Origin: Toxorhynchites rutilus septentrionalis
Lineage: Eukaryota; Arthropoda; Insecta; Diptera; Culicidae
Length of the DNA stretch: 64,000 bases
Reading direction: 5' to 3'
NCBI RefSeq assembly: GCF_029784135.1
Contig: NC_073746.1
Coordinates: 231,434,024 to 231,498,023 of the forward strand
How positions within the stretch are numbered: the stretch's first letter is position 1; every line of letters begins with the position of its first letter. A program made the translations under genes and the position numbers. Shown here piece after piece: positions 33,240 to 44,210 of the stretch. The notes under the pieces are model-generated. The model ran no database searches. It was given only the letters and a program-made list of their open reading frames with translations, and was not told the origin of the DNA.

Positions 33240-36200
33240 ATGGAGGAGGAAAAATTCGATCGTGTGTTGTTGCCATTGTTTGATGGCTCGAACTTCGCTG
33301 CCTGGAAGTTCAGGATGCAGATACTCTTGGAAGAGCACGAGCTCGTAGAGTGCGTCGAGACGTATGTCGAGGCGGTGGAGGAGCTGATTGTGAAGGAGGG
33401 CGACTCGAACGAGGAGAAAACTGCGAAGGCGAGGAAACTGGAAAAGCGCATGAAGAAAGATCGCAGGTGCAAATCGCTGTTGGTTTCTAGGATCCACGAC
33501 ACGCAGCTCGAATATATCCAGGGGAAGAAGTTTCCCAAGGACATCTGGGATGCTTTGCATCGCGTATTCGAGCGCCATAGCATCGCGAGCAGGATGCATT
33601 TGAAGCGGGAGATGCTGCAGCTGCGATTCGAAAAGGGAAGCCTACAGCAACATTTTCTTCGCTTCGATAAGCTAGTACGTGAGTATCGTTCGACGGGTGC
33701 AGATCTGGACGATCTGGATGTAGTTTGCCATCTTCTACTGACGCTTGGAACAGCGTACGCCGGTGTCGTGACGGCGCTCGAAACGATGCCGGAAGAAAAC
33801 CTGACACTCGAATTCGTCAAATGTCGCTTACTGGATGAGGAAACCAAGCGGCAAGGTATGGAATTGTCACCCTCGTCGAGTGGAGAAGCCGCATTCAGCG
33901 GAACGAAGCAGTTGAAGAAGAAAAAGTTAATCTGTTTTCACTGCAAGAAGGATGGTCACAAGCAAGCTGATTGTCCGGATAGGAAGAAGCAGACGGATTC
34001 GAAGGGACACCCGAAGTCGAAGGCAAATGTAGCCGAGGCGAACGAAGGAAATAGAGTTTGTTTCGTCGGTGTTAGTGGCGACTTGTTTCTACCAGAAGAC
34101 CAGCGTACTCGATGGTATATTGATTCCGGTGCAACGGATCATCTCGTGCGGGACAAGACATTGTTCAGCGAGCTGCATCGATTAAAGAAGCCGATTGAGA
34201 TTGCAGTGGCGAAGGACGGGGAGACGATTGTGGCGGAACACGCAGGCACTGTGAAGATTATATCTGTGGTGAATGGTAAAAAGATCGACTGTACAATCGA
34301 AGGTGCTTTGTTCGTTCCCAAATTGCGGTGCAATTTGTTTTCTGTGATGAAGGTGGAGAAAGCTGGAATGCTTGTTGTGTTCGAGTTTGGAAAAGCGAAA
34401 GTGTACCGCGGTTCCGAAATCGTCGCGAATGCGATTCGACGTGAGAAACTGTATGAACTGGATTTCTATTCGAACAAGAAAATTGTTAGTGATGCTTTGT
34501 TGTCATGTGGTCGGATCAGGAAGAACTCTGAGTTGTGGCACCGACGTTTCGGCCACCTGAACGAGAACAGTCTAAAACTACTGGTGCAGTGTGAAATGGT
34601 GTCAGGAATGAACATGAACTCCAAAAATGACAATCGGGACGTTATTGTATGTGAATCGTGCGTCGTAAGTAAGCAAACGACAACCGTTCTCCACGTCTGT
34701 TGCCAAGCGATCGTCGCGTGTACTTGAGCTCGTGCACACGGACGTCTGCGGACCTGTGACACCAGTTGGGCTGTTTGGAGTGAGGTATTTCGTCACATTC
34801 ACGGACGACTATAGCCACTTTACGGTCGTCTACCTGATGCAGACAAAGGACCAGGTAATGGAGTATTCGGTTCGGTCAGAAAATCTCCCGCCTGAGATGC
34901 GATAACGGGACAGAATATAAGAACAAGCGGTTCCTGAAATTCTGTCGTAGCAAGGGAGTTCAAGTCGAATGGACCGTCCCGTACACTCCACAACAGAACG
35001 GACTGAGCGAGCGACTAAATCGGACGCTCGTCGAGAAGGCGAGAGCGATGCTGGAAGACCAAAACATTGACAAGCGGTTCTGGGGACAGGCTGTGCTGAC
35101 GGCAGCCTATCTCACAAATCGGAGTCCTACGAACGCGTTGGATTCAAAGCAAACTCCGTTTGAGCGTTGGGAATCTCGAAAGCCGAATGTAGCAAATGTT
35201 CGAGTGTTTGGCTCTAAAGTCTTCGTTCATGTTCCGGATGAATTGAGACGGAAGTTGGATCGGAAAGCCTGGAGCGGCATCTTTTTGGGGTACAGCAACA
35301 ACGGATACAGAGTATGGAATCCGGCGAAGCGGCAGATCGTGGTAGCGCGTGACGTGGTCTTTGTTGAAAGCAAGGATTCGTCGGAAGTTGGTAGGCCGGA
35401 TCGATTTGTTCGAGTTCCTGAAACCAAAGAAGAAGAAGTTGCGGATAGTGACGGTGAACTTGAGGTTGCGGTAGAAGAGACATCTGACAGCGAGTTCGAG
35501 AGCTTCGTAGAGGATGAAAGATCCGCATTGCAAGAAAGCGATGCTGAAGATACCGACGAGAATGCAACTGGAAGACCACAGCGATCCCGAAATGCACCAG
35601 CATGGCATCATGACTTCGAGATGGAGTATGCAAGTTTCGCGTTGAGTGCTGTCAACTACGTGGATGAAATTCCGACCACAATTGCTGAACTACAGAAGCG
35701 CGGTGATTGGAAAGAGTAGAAGGCTGCGATAGAGGACGAGCTGAACTCGTTTAAGCGGAATAACACCTGGACGCTTGTGCAGAAACCGGAAGGTCGATCG
35801 GTGATCTCGTCGAAGTGGATTTTCCGGATTAAGCGAGGCGAAACGGGCCAACCGGAGAAATATAAGGCCAGGCTGGTCGCGAGAGGATTCACCCAAAGAC
35901 GCGGCTTTGATTATTCAGAAACATACTCTCCAGTAGCGAAGATGGACACCCTGCGGACGGTGTTAGCGTTGGCGAACCAGAGTGGTATGCACATCCATCA
36001 AATGGATGTCAAAACCGCCTTTTTGAACGGCGAACTGGCCGAAGAAATCTTTATGGCTCAGCCAGACGGGTTTGAGCAGGGGAGAGGACTTGTATGCCGG
36101 CTGAACCGGGCATTGTACGGCCTAAAGCAAGCGTCACGAGCATGGAATGAGAAGTTCCATCGATTTGTGGATAAGTTGGGATTTCGGCGAAGCGCAAGCG

Positions 36201-37180
36201 ACCAGTGTCTCTACACGCTCGGATCGGGGAAGGAGCAGGTTCTGCAGGATATTAAGCGGAGACTATCGGAGCAGTTTGAGATGACGGATGCAGGCGAAGT
36301 AAAGCATTTCCTGGGCATGAGAATCGAGCGTGATTTCGAAGCTGGAGTGCTGAAAATAAGTCAACGAGACTATCTGGAGGGATTACTCAAACGTTTTGAC
36401 ATGAGCGAGAGCAAACCGAGGTCGACACCGATTGAGAATCGTCTGAAGTTGGGTAAGGCAGATGAGAAGCAGAGAACCGATAAACCGTATCGTGAACTCG
36501 TAGGCTGTCTAATGTACGCATCACTGATTACCCGACCGGATCTGTCGGCAGCGATAAACTTTTTTAGCCAGTTTCAAGTTTGCCCTAGCGACGAACACTG
36601 GAACTATTTGAAACAAGTACTGCGGTACGTGCAAGGAACGCTAGATGTTGGGCTCGTGTATCGGAAGCAACAGAACTCTCGATTGTTGGAGGTGTTTTCA
36701 GATGCCGATTGGGCGAACAGCAGTGTGGATCGGCGTTCTGTGAGCGGATGTGTCTGTAAGGTGTATGGGTGCACCGTGAGTTGGATGACTCGAAAGCAAC
36801 ACACTGTTGCTCTGTCATCTACGGAGGCCGAGCTGGCAGCGCTCTGTTTGGCCACTTGTCACGTCGTCTGGATGAGAAGATTGCTTAGCGATTTGGGGAA
36901 ACGTTTAGAGCAGGCGGTACCCGTATTCGAGGACAATCAGTCCACTATTCGCATCGTCGAAGACTCGAAAGATTATACGCGACTCAAACATGTGGACACA
37001 AAATTTCATTTCGTACGTGATCTTGTGCAGCAAGGAGTGATCGATATCTGCTTCGTACGATCGTCGGACCAGCAAGCAGACATCATGACAAAGAGTTTGC
37101 CACTTGCTACCTTCAGAGGGTTTTGCGGTAAGCTGGGATTGGAGCGGCAACAGGCTACCGTGGTTAAGCAGGGGTGTTAA
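33240..37180 (+). pseudogene. Copia gag-pol polyprotein, broken
   Basis: First open frame, 33240-34727 (495 codons): Gag with zinc knuckle CFHCKKDGHKQADC (about residues 232-245), protease WYIDSGATDH (about 292-301), and the HH-CC pre-integrase motif (WHRRFGHL). It then ends by frame shift at about 34695. The integrase core continues in other frames with HTDVCGP, RCDNGTEYKN and NGLSERLNRT, disturbed again near 34865. The frame 35048-35719 ends in TAG where related elements have Trp (after DWKE). From 35777 to 37180 RT and RNase H continue (DVKTAFLNGEL, SDADWANS, STEAEL). The RT catalytic YVDD block is missing: GSGKEQV runs directly into LQDIKRRLSEQF. Hence at least two shifts, one stop and one in-frame deletion. 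Confidence 0.9.
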
Positions 37181-37364
37181 GAGTGTAACCACATTACCCA
37201 TGGTTGCCCCCACATTTCTACGTCTCTGCGTAAATGTCAAATCAGTATATAAACAAAACAGACAAAACTGTAGAAACACGTTTTTTTAATAGAATAAATT
37301 CTTTTCGAAGTAAATCGCGGATTTCTCATATTTATTTCCTCCTGGCCTATCCGAAACCACTTCA
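37175..37364 (+). repeat. 3' LTR of copia element
   Basis: 190 bp, appears identical to the 5' LTR. Preceded by the short purine tract AAGCAGGGG. Confidence 0.95.
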
Positions 37365-38740
37365 TCTAGTCATTTTCTACCCTACTAATCATTGGTACAT
37401 GTTACAAAAAAAGAATGGTAGGCACATATGTCAAACAAACTACAAATTGTTGGTCCAGCATTGGTGCAATAACAGTGAAAATTTTGCTTCATATTTGTTA
37501 GAGGTAATCATCAGGGATAATGACAATATTTTTTAATAATTATTTTTAATTTAAAAAATTGTATTTGATTGCGTTTAATTCTACATACTTAGAATACATT
37601 ATACTAATAACTTATTCTATAAACAACATCAATAATTCTCGTTGGAATCATTCTATAAACTGCGTACAAGAGGCAAATTTTAATCGCAGCCTCAACCACT
37701 TCAATTTAATGAGCATTTCCAAAGCAAGCTTCCTGCTGCATCGCTCTGATTTGCATTAGCTGATTAGCAGAGTGACGGTAGAATTAGCACGTTTCATCCG
37801 TATTTTGTTCTCTCGTGTCCCTATGAAGAAAAGAAATACATATGTTGATGATATTAAATATGCAATAAATTATGTATGTTCACCTTAAGATTTTTACGGT
37901 CGATGATGTGTTGAAGAAAGATTCCAATCTTAGCGACAAACTCGCCGTTACCTTCAATCCCATAGCTTGGATGGTTTTTGATAAACAAGTATTACGAGTC
38001 TGGGATCATGCCAGCTGTAAAGACAAGGAAAAGGGTCAATAGTGTTGTAATGTATAAAATATAACTGATGTTTATCCTTGGCGGGAATATGAAAATAGTT
38101 TCCCGACCGAGGTGACTGATGTAATTATGTAAAAAAAAAAGAATACTTATCTCCGATTTGTTTATAATGAATGATTGTACTGCATATAATTTTAAGGTCA
38201 ACAAAAAAAGAAAAAAATGGTATTAGGTCAATTATGTTAATATGGATCAAAATTTCTTGTGATATTTTCCCCGCTGAAAATATGAAAACAAATTCTCGGG
38301 GGAGTTGAATGCATAATTGAATTCAATAAAAACAAAGTGCTTACCTCCAAATCGCTTCGTCTCCAAAAGACAAAAGACAAAGTGCGCACATCACAGTTGT
38401 TAGGTATGACAATAAAAACAAACTTACTAATGGTATGAAGTAAAATATACGAATTCCTGGTAGGAACATTCATTGCGTCTGACATCTTTTGACGTAGGAC
38501 TACGTCTTTCATTTCTATACCGGGGTGTAAAACCAAAGTTTCGAGAACGAAAGCGTTACGCCGGAGACCGAGATTTTGAGCGTTAATAGCTCTTAAACAA
38601 CTGAACGAAATGGTATGATAAACACTTCATTTGAAAGATAAAATGTCTACGCGTCATATACTTGTTACTTTTTCATCCAAAAACTTGTTTCAATAGTCTT
38701 AAAATTGCTTTCAAAACAGGCTATTGAAATCAAAAATCGG

Positions 38741-38776
38741 TATATAAGCGAGCGCCGCTCGTAAACCCACTCAGTT
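38741..38776 (+). promoter_or_regulatory. TATA box plus initiator near end A
   Basis: TATATAAG (38741-38748) and TCAGTT (38771-38776), conserved spacing with the other AB copies. Confidence 0.45.
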
Positions 38777-39543
38777 ATGATTGAACAGCGATTGGAGCAT
38801 GTTGTCGCTGTTGTTGTGAAGCTAATTTCGTTTATCATGAAAGCGCTGATGAACGGTGTCACCAAGAGCCTGTTTGTGCACCTAAGGCCAAAAGGGAATC
38901 CATCAGGAGGAGAGTGATGCCACGGTTCCGCTTGAAACATCGGAGCAGCCGCCACACACACAGCCGGATTTTTTCAATCAAGTGCGATCAACGTAAGACC
39001 ACGTCTTTCGGCAATTTATTAGAGGTGTAATGAATCTTTAGGAATTCCCGCTCTACGCGCACTGGCAAACAATGTTTACTCAACAATTTCTCAACCTAGA
39101 AATGGGTGTTGTGAGAGAGGATTAGCGAACGCGAAAACGACAAACGGGAGAAAGATACGTTTGGAGGTTGAAGGAAATTGGCAGAAAACTTCTTCATTCT
39201 ATCATTCAAATAATGTGATTCATACCACATCGTTTTGCCAGAAAGAGATTATTAATGCTCAAAGGAGGAATCGAGACCCCCGAGGAAATTACCCAGCGCA
39301 AATTAGAGTCGACTATCGATTGCGGCATTCGTACACAAATAATTTTATAATGCAGTTTCACCAAAGTGATTTCTTCGGATATATTTACTACATCATGTCA
39401 TGTATTTCATATTCTTCATAAGGAAATCCATATCCATGGCACCTATCGGTAACGAATTATCATCGACACCACGATTTTCGCTAAATGCTCCTTTCAGTTT
39501 GGCCTGTAAAAAACTTTTCTGTACTCTAATCCATCAAATTTGG

Positions 39544-39956
39544 AGCCCTGAAAAGGGCCGTTGATTATATGCTAAGCTAATAGCACGCTCTCCTCGGATA
39601 CGATGGGCCAGCTGGATGTCCTTGGGCATGATGTGACGCGTTTTGCATGGATAGCACACAAATTGGTATCTTCGAATAAGCCTCCTGCAGCGTCATAGCC
39701 GCGGAACTTTGGAAGCGCAAGTCGATTTTGAAATCCTGAGCCATTCCACGAACCAAATGCTGCAAAGGTAGCTTGTGGATCAGCAATTCGGTCGACTTCC
39801 GATAGCGATGAATTTCACGCAAAGTTCCCGGTCGATAGCGATGTGGCTTCTCCACCTATCCTGCTACTGGTGCGCTTATCCGAGCTGACTTCGTGTGCCT
39901 TACCACCGAATGACTAACGAGCTGTCTGCGAAAGACTAACGAGCTCGAGTCCTCAC
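39544..39956 (-). pseudogene. Histone H3 pseudogene in AB element
   Basis: Stem-loop at 39544-39559, core block KPHRYRPGT to [12 protein letters not shown], and GTG at the start position (39954-39956). It is the left member of the head-to-head H3 pair. Its promoter region was split by the LINE dimer at 39991-46510. A short local duplication (GACTAACGAGCT twice) lies in the tail at 39911-39945. Confidence 0.85.
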
Positions 39957-40348
39957 GGTGCGAGAGTAGAGTAAGAAATGAACGAAAGCAGGAAGGAAGG
40001 AAGGTATTGAATTAGAGAGACTTTAAACTCTGAGAGTTCATTCGTCTCTTGCCCTTGAGGGCGGGAAATTTAACTAAAGGAAAACTAAGAAAAAACTATT
40101 GCAAAATTCGTTATTCTCGCTCGACTCAGTCTTAGTAACCGCTATGGACGTATGTCGTATCGCCGCACCCTACACGGCTCTGGGGCCAAAAACACAACCA
40201 AACAAATGGAGCAGGGAAAAAGCCCCTTTTAGTGTGCTTGACGAGCTCGCTTCTGAAAAGGGCGTAAAAAACCTGCTCATCTTTTGCTGAAATTAGAAGA
40301 GAAAACAAGCGTAGTTTTATCAGTATAGGTAGATTTAGTAATTTGACA

Positions 40349-40510
40349 TTAGATCTGATCGAATAAACCTGTATCCTTTAGGAACTCGATGGTCCTTTTT
40401 TGCTCGACGGCGTCGTCCGATAGTGCTGTCCTTATGGTGTCTGCAACCTGAAACTTTATTCTTGAAGCATTAAATTTAGGGCATGTGATTAATATGTGTT
40501 CCACCGTGAG
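40349..40510 (-). pseudogene. C-terminal remnant of LINE ORF2
   Basis: Reads LTVEHILITCPKFNASRIKF and, before the stop, EFLKDTGLFDQI. This is the H...C motif and C-terminal FL..TGLF signature of Jockey/I-type ORF2 proteins. A TGA directly precedes it in frame. Everything upstream (endonuclease, RT) is deleted. Confidence 0.75.
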
Positions 40511-40586
40511 TCTTCGCCATCAATCCCACTGAGTGAAATGGAGGACAACTCCCGGCCTTTAGAGAAAATATAATATTAGACTAGGA

Positions 40587-40873
40587 ACCGCCGCTCACCC
40601 TACCATCTCAAAAATAAGGTGAGAGTCGGTTTCCGGTCCTACGATTATGAAAGTTATTTAAAGAAATAATCCGATTAAATATAATATGAATAAGTGAAAG
40701 CCTGAAGACCGCCCTCCGTCCCATCCCTCTTGAATAAGGCGGAAGGTGACTCCAGGTCTTTCGATTAATGAATTATTTTATGAAAAGTATGGTAAATAGT
40801 ATCAAGAGATCGAGGGCTGGAGCCGCCGTCCATCCTACCTCCCTCAAGAATAAGGTGGACGGCAACTACGGGC
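40587..40873 (-). repeat. Three related hairpin repeats in LINE 3' region (copy 1)
   Basis: Units at 40587-40631, 40707-40758 and 40820-40873 share an ACCCT...AATAAGG core. Each can form a stem-loop. The third has GCCGTCCA pairing with TGGACGGC (8 bp). Spacing is about 115-120 bp. Confidence 0.65.
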
Positions 40874-41094
40874 CGTTCGGTTTAACTAAAATAATGTTGA
40901 TTGATATAAAAATGCTGCAGATTAAAGGTTAAAATTATGTAATAGAAGTAATAATTTATTTGTTTTTATTATTACCCTTTGGAGGGCTGGAAACTTTCCT
41001 GGTGTGTGTGTTATTTGTGTTAGTGTTATTTTTATTTGGAGTGGAGTGGTATAGAGTGTTAGCATGTGATTGTTGATTGTTGTTATGTGGGTGT

Positions 41095-42408
41095 TTATTG
41101 TTGGTGTGTGTGTGTGTTGTTTCTTCCATTTATTTGATTTGTTTGATCGTTCCTTGTCCGTTTTCGTTGGACTTCTTTGGTTTGCTTGTTTTCCTCATCA
41201 GAAGACTTATGTTCTTCAGAAGATATTCCTTTGTTCGAGATTTTCCTTTTATTTTTATTCCTAATTTCAATGTATTCCATTGGATTATCTGATTCCTCTT
41301 CGGTTTGCATGTCCTGTCTATCCTCTTCAGATTCTATATTCTTTGGTTCCTCCATTTCTTCTTCTTCTGATTCTTCGGAATCTTCTTCAGATTCATCTAC
41401 CGAGCTTTCCGTTTCATTGCCTGAAGTAATGGATTGGCTATTATCCTGATTGGGTCTAGCGGAATTACATTGGCATTTGCATTGAGTGCAGCCATTTACT
41501 GTTGTTTGAATGGTATTAAGTCTGTCCTGCAGCACACTGGAATAGGTTATTCCATTGTTCTGGAGGTCATACTTTTTCCTAGCTTCGTTGTGAGATATTC
41601 CCTCATCTACTCTTATTCTGGTTATGTTGTTTTCTCTTACCCATATTGGGCACGTCCTGTTGGATGAGGTATGATCACCCTTACAGTTGACGCAAAATTC
41701 AGGGGATTTACAAATTTTGTTTCCGGAAATATTTATTTTGTGTTCTTTTCCACAGTTTTTGCAGAGTGGAGTATTTCGTCTGCACCGTTTTGTTGTGTGC
41801 CCAAAGCGGTAACACTTAAAACATTGCATGGGGTTTGGATAATAATTCCTAGTCCCTGCTCGAAGAAATCCAAAATTTATATATTCAGGAACAACAGTTC
41901 CACGAATGGTCAGAATTAATGTTGGTGTGGCTATAATCAAATCATTTTCTTTCCTGGTGATACGCTTTACCTCGATCACTTTTTGATCGGCTAGTTCTTT
42001 TAACAATTCGTCTTCCTTTAAATCTAGAACTTCACGACAGGTGACAACGCATTTGCGTTGATTTAGAGTCGGATGGTAAATAATTTCTATTGGGGTGTCA
42101 TCAATTAGCTTGTTAATTGAAAGTAAATTTTCGATAACATCCTTTTCTCTTACTGAGAGTACATATTGAATTCGGTTTTTATCGTCTCGTTGTGGTCTTG
42201 CACTTTCTAAGGATCCTGCCTTGGCAACTGTCTTGCTTACAAGAAAGGGGTTCGAGGGGAGGGTATCTTCCCCTGTGGCCCGTAATAGAAGAATTTCAAG
42301 ATCACCACTCAGTGGGTCAGCCCAAAATGGACTGGTCCGTTGGGTTGGTCTTCCACGGTAACGGTTTGTAGCCCGGCCTCCTGGAGGTCCGGAACTACTG
42401 GAAGCCAT
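41095..42408 (-). CDS. LINE ORF1 (Gag-like), copy 1, C-terminally shifted
   Basis: 437-residue nucleic-acid-binding ORF1 protein of a Jockey/I-type non-LTR retrotransposon. The N-terminus is low complexity (MASSSSGPPGGRATNRYRGR). An RRM-like region spans about residues 80-175, then three CCHC-type knuckles at about 196-253 (first CFKCYRFGHTTKRC). A Glu/Asp/Ser-rich stretch (about 325-370) and a basic tail follow. The role is RNA binding and RNP assembly for retrotransposition. Compared with copy 2 it lacks one GT unit in the (GT)n tract at 41110, so the last 50 residues are replaced by THTHQQ and a stop. Microsatellite slippage is the likely cause. Confidence 0.9.
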   Translation of the reverse strand: MASSSSGPPGGRATNRYRGRPTQRTSPFWADPLSGDLEILLLRATGEDTLPSNPFLVSKTVAKAGSLESARPQRDDKNRIQYVLSVREKDVIENLLSINKLIDDTPIEIIYHPTLNQRKCVVTCREVLDLKEDELLKELADQKVIEVKRITRKENDLIIATPTLILTIRGTVVPEYINFGFLRAGTRNYYPNPMQCFKCYRFGHTTKRCRRNTPLCKNCGKEHKINISGNKICKSPEFCVNCKGDHTSSNRTCPIWVRENNITRIRVDEGISHNEARKKYDLQNNGITYSSVLQDRLNTIQTTVNGCTQCKCQCNSARPNQDNSQSITSGNETESSVDESEEDSEESEEEEMEEPKNIESEEDRQDMQTEEESDNPMEYIEIRNKNKRKISNKGISSEEHKSSDEENKQTKEVQRKRTRNDQTNQINGRNNTHTHQQ

Positions 42409-42736
42409 TTTTGTTGCCTAGCTACACCCAGGTGTAGCCGGCGAAAAAGTCGTAAAATATTCACTAACCAAAGTAGACCCTACGACGTGCGACGGGGGAC
42501 GAAAACGGCGGAGGACAGTAACGGCGGGGGACAATGCCAACGCAGTCACATGAACAAACACCGAAATCACTTGGCGGAAAAACACTATTTTTTTAAAAAC
42601 ACTTGGAAAAAATCACTTTTTAAATGTCAGTTAAATTAAAATCAATTTGGGATATGTAGTAAAAAAAATTTTTAACCTATACCCTTTGGGCGTCCTATCT
42701 CTCACTAACTCCTGGTATTAAGAAAGGTTTGGTCAC

Positions 42737-43015
42737 TCACCGATCGTGTTGAAGAACCACTCCTAATACACCACCAAATGGTAGTGGGGTAGCGGGGAAG
42801 GGACCGGATACCGCCGACGGCAGGGCAATCGCCGCAGCGGTTCGAAGCGACGAAGCGAAGAAAACCTCTTTCCACACCTCCTGAGCTGCTGATGATTGAT
42901 GAGTAGAAATTGCGCCAAAATCGCGCGTCACTGGCAGGAAAAACGTAGCTGATGAGACGGGCACAAACAGCGGGACACGCAGGGGGCAGTGAAAACTGCC
43001 GGTCAAAGTGGCCAA
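42737..43015 (-). other. Upstream ORF in LINE 5' leader (copy 1)
   Basis: 92 codons starting MATLTGSFHCPLRVPLFVPV. The homologous ORF in copy 2 (46012-46287) is 91 codons. The only length difference is an in-frame 3-bp indel. No family. Hydrophobic, proline rich. Could be a conserved leader ORF or simply sequence shared by recent copies. Confidence 0.35.
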
Positions 43016-43603
43016 TCCGACCGAACCAACTTCCTGAATGGCCGTTGGGGGCTTCTCGGCTGCTTCCTCCTTTCCTGGTATCCGGACAACTGTTGCTGAA
43101 AAAAACGCTATATTTAGGACCGAAATCAGCTTTGAAAAAAGCTATACATTCGGTTGTAGGAGAAAACTTCTATAGTTATTATTCTCTTTTAGAATGGCGC
43201 TAAAACATAACCGTTGCGGTCGAGTGTCAGTAGCACCATTGAACGAAAACATGGTAATGGTAATGAATTAGAGAGACTTTAAACTCTGAGAGTTCATTCG
43301 TCTCTTGCCCTTGAGGGCGGGAAATTTAACTAAAGGAAAACTAAGAAAAACTATTGCAAAATTCGTTATTCTCGCTCGACTCAGTCTTAGTAACCGCTAT
43401 GGACGTATGTCGTATCGCCGCACCCTACACGGCTCTGGGGCCAAAAACACAACCAAACAATTGGAGCAGGGAAAAAGCCCCTTTTAGTGTGCTTGACGAG
43501 CTCGCTTCTAAAAAGGGCGTAAAAAACCTGCTCATCTTTTGCTGAAATTAGAAGAGAAAACAAACGTAGTTTTATCAGTATAGGTAGATTTAGTAATTTG
43601 ACA

Positions 43604-43765
43604 TTAGATCTGATCGAATAAACCTGTATCCTTTAGGAACTAGATGGTCCTTTTTTGCTCGACGGCGTCGTCCGATAGTGCTGTCCTTATGGTGTCTGCA
43701 ACCTGAAACTTTATTCTTGAAGCATTAAATTTAGGGCATGTGATTAATATGTGTTCCACCGTGAG
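43604..43765 (-). pseudogene. C-terminal remnant of LINE ORF2, copy 2
   Basis: Same 54-codon remnant as 40349-40510, ending FLKDTGLFDQI then TAA. The shared deletion shows this is a propagated non-autonomous subfamily. Confidence 0.75.
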
Positions 43766-43839
43766 TCTTCGCCATCAATCCCACTGAGTGAAATGGAGGA
43801 CAATTCCCGGCCTTTAGAGAAAATATAATATTAGACTAG

Positions 43840-44126
43840 GAACCGCCGCTCACCCTGCCATCTCAAAAATAAGGTGAGAGTCGGTTTCCGGTCCTACGAT
43901 TATGAAAGTTATTTAAAGAAATAATCCGATTAAATATAATATGAATAAGTGAAAGCCTGAAGACCGCCCTCCGTCCCATCCCTCTTGAATAAGGCGGAAG
44001 GTGACTCCAGGTCTTTCGATTTATGAATTATTTTATGAAAAGTATGGTAAATAGTATCAAGAGATTGAGGGCTGGAGCCGCCGTCCATCCTACCTCCCTC
44101 AAAAATAAGGTGGACGGCAACTCCGG
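43840..44126 (-). repeat. Three related hairpin repeats in LINE 3' region (copy 2)
   Basis: Counterparts of 40587-40873 at 43840-43884, 43959-44011 and 44073-44126. Differences from copy 1 fall mostly in loops or unpaired positions (for example CAAGAATAAGG versus CAAAAATAAGG). Confidence 0.65.
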
Positions 44127-44210
44127 GCCGTTCGGTTTAACTAAAATAATATTGATTGATATAAAAATGCTGCAGATCAAAGGTTAAAATTATGTAATAG
44201 AAGGAATAAT

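Larger units (their letters stand above)
32985..37364 (+). mobile_element. Ty1/copia LTR retrotransposon, 4.4 kb, identical LTRs
   Basis: Two 190-bp LTRs (TGTTAAGAG...CCACTTCA) show no difference I can see. The 5-bp target duplication is TCTAG (32980-32984, 37365-37369), and the flanks rejoin as the CT-element sequence TTCTCTAGTCATTTTC. Internal order gag, protease, integrase, RT, RNase H is the copia order. Despite the young LTRs the coding region is broken. Confidence 0.95.
39991..43237 (-). mobile_element. LINE copy 1, gag-only (ORF2 deleted)
   Basis: The minus-strand element has its 5' end at 43237 and a 3' tail (CTTCC)n at 39991. Target duplication ATGAACGAAAGCA at 39978-39990. The related ATTGAACGAAAACA is at 43238-43251. 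It has a 5' leader with a 92-codon upstream ORF, ORF1, three structured repeats, and only the last 54 codons of ORF2, so no endonuclease or RT. The same deletion is in copy 2. Confidence 0.85.

Noticed and set aside
33047..33847. 266-codon minus-strand ORF across the copia gag
   Set aside because: Antisense of gag with serine-rich shadow composition. No domain.
41077..41919. Plus-strand ORFs opposite LINE ORF1 (serine/cysteine-rich products)
   Set aside because: They are antisense shadows of ORF1 and appear equally in both copies because the copies are nearly identical.
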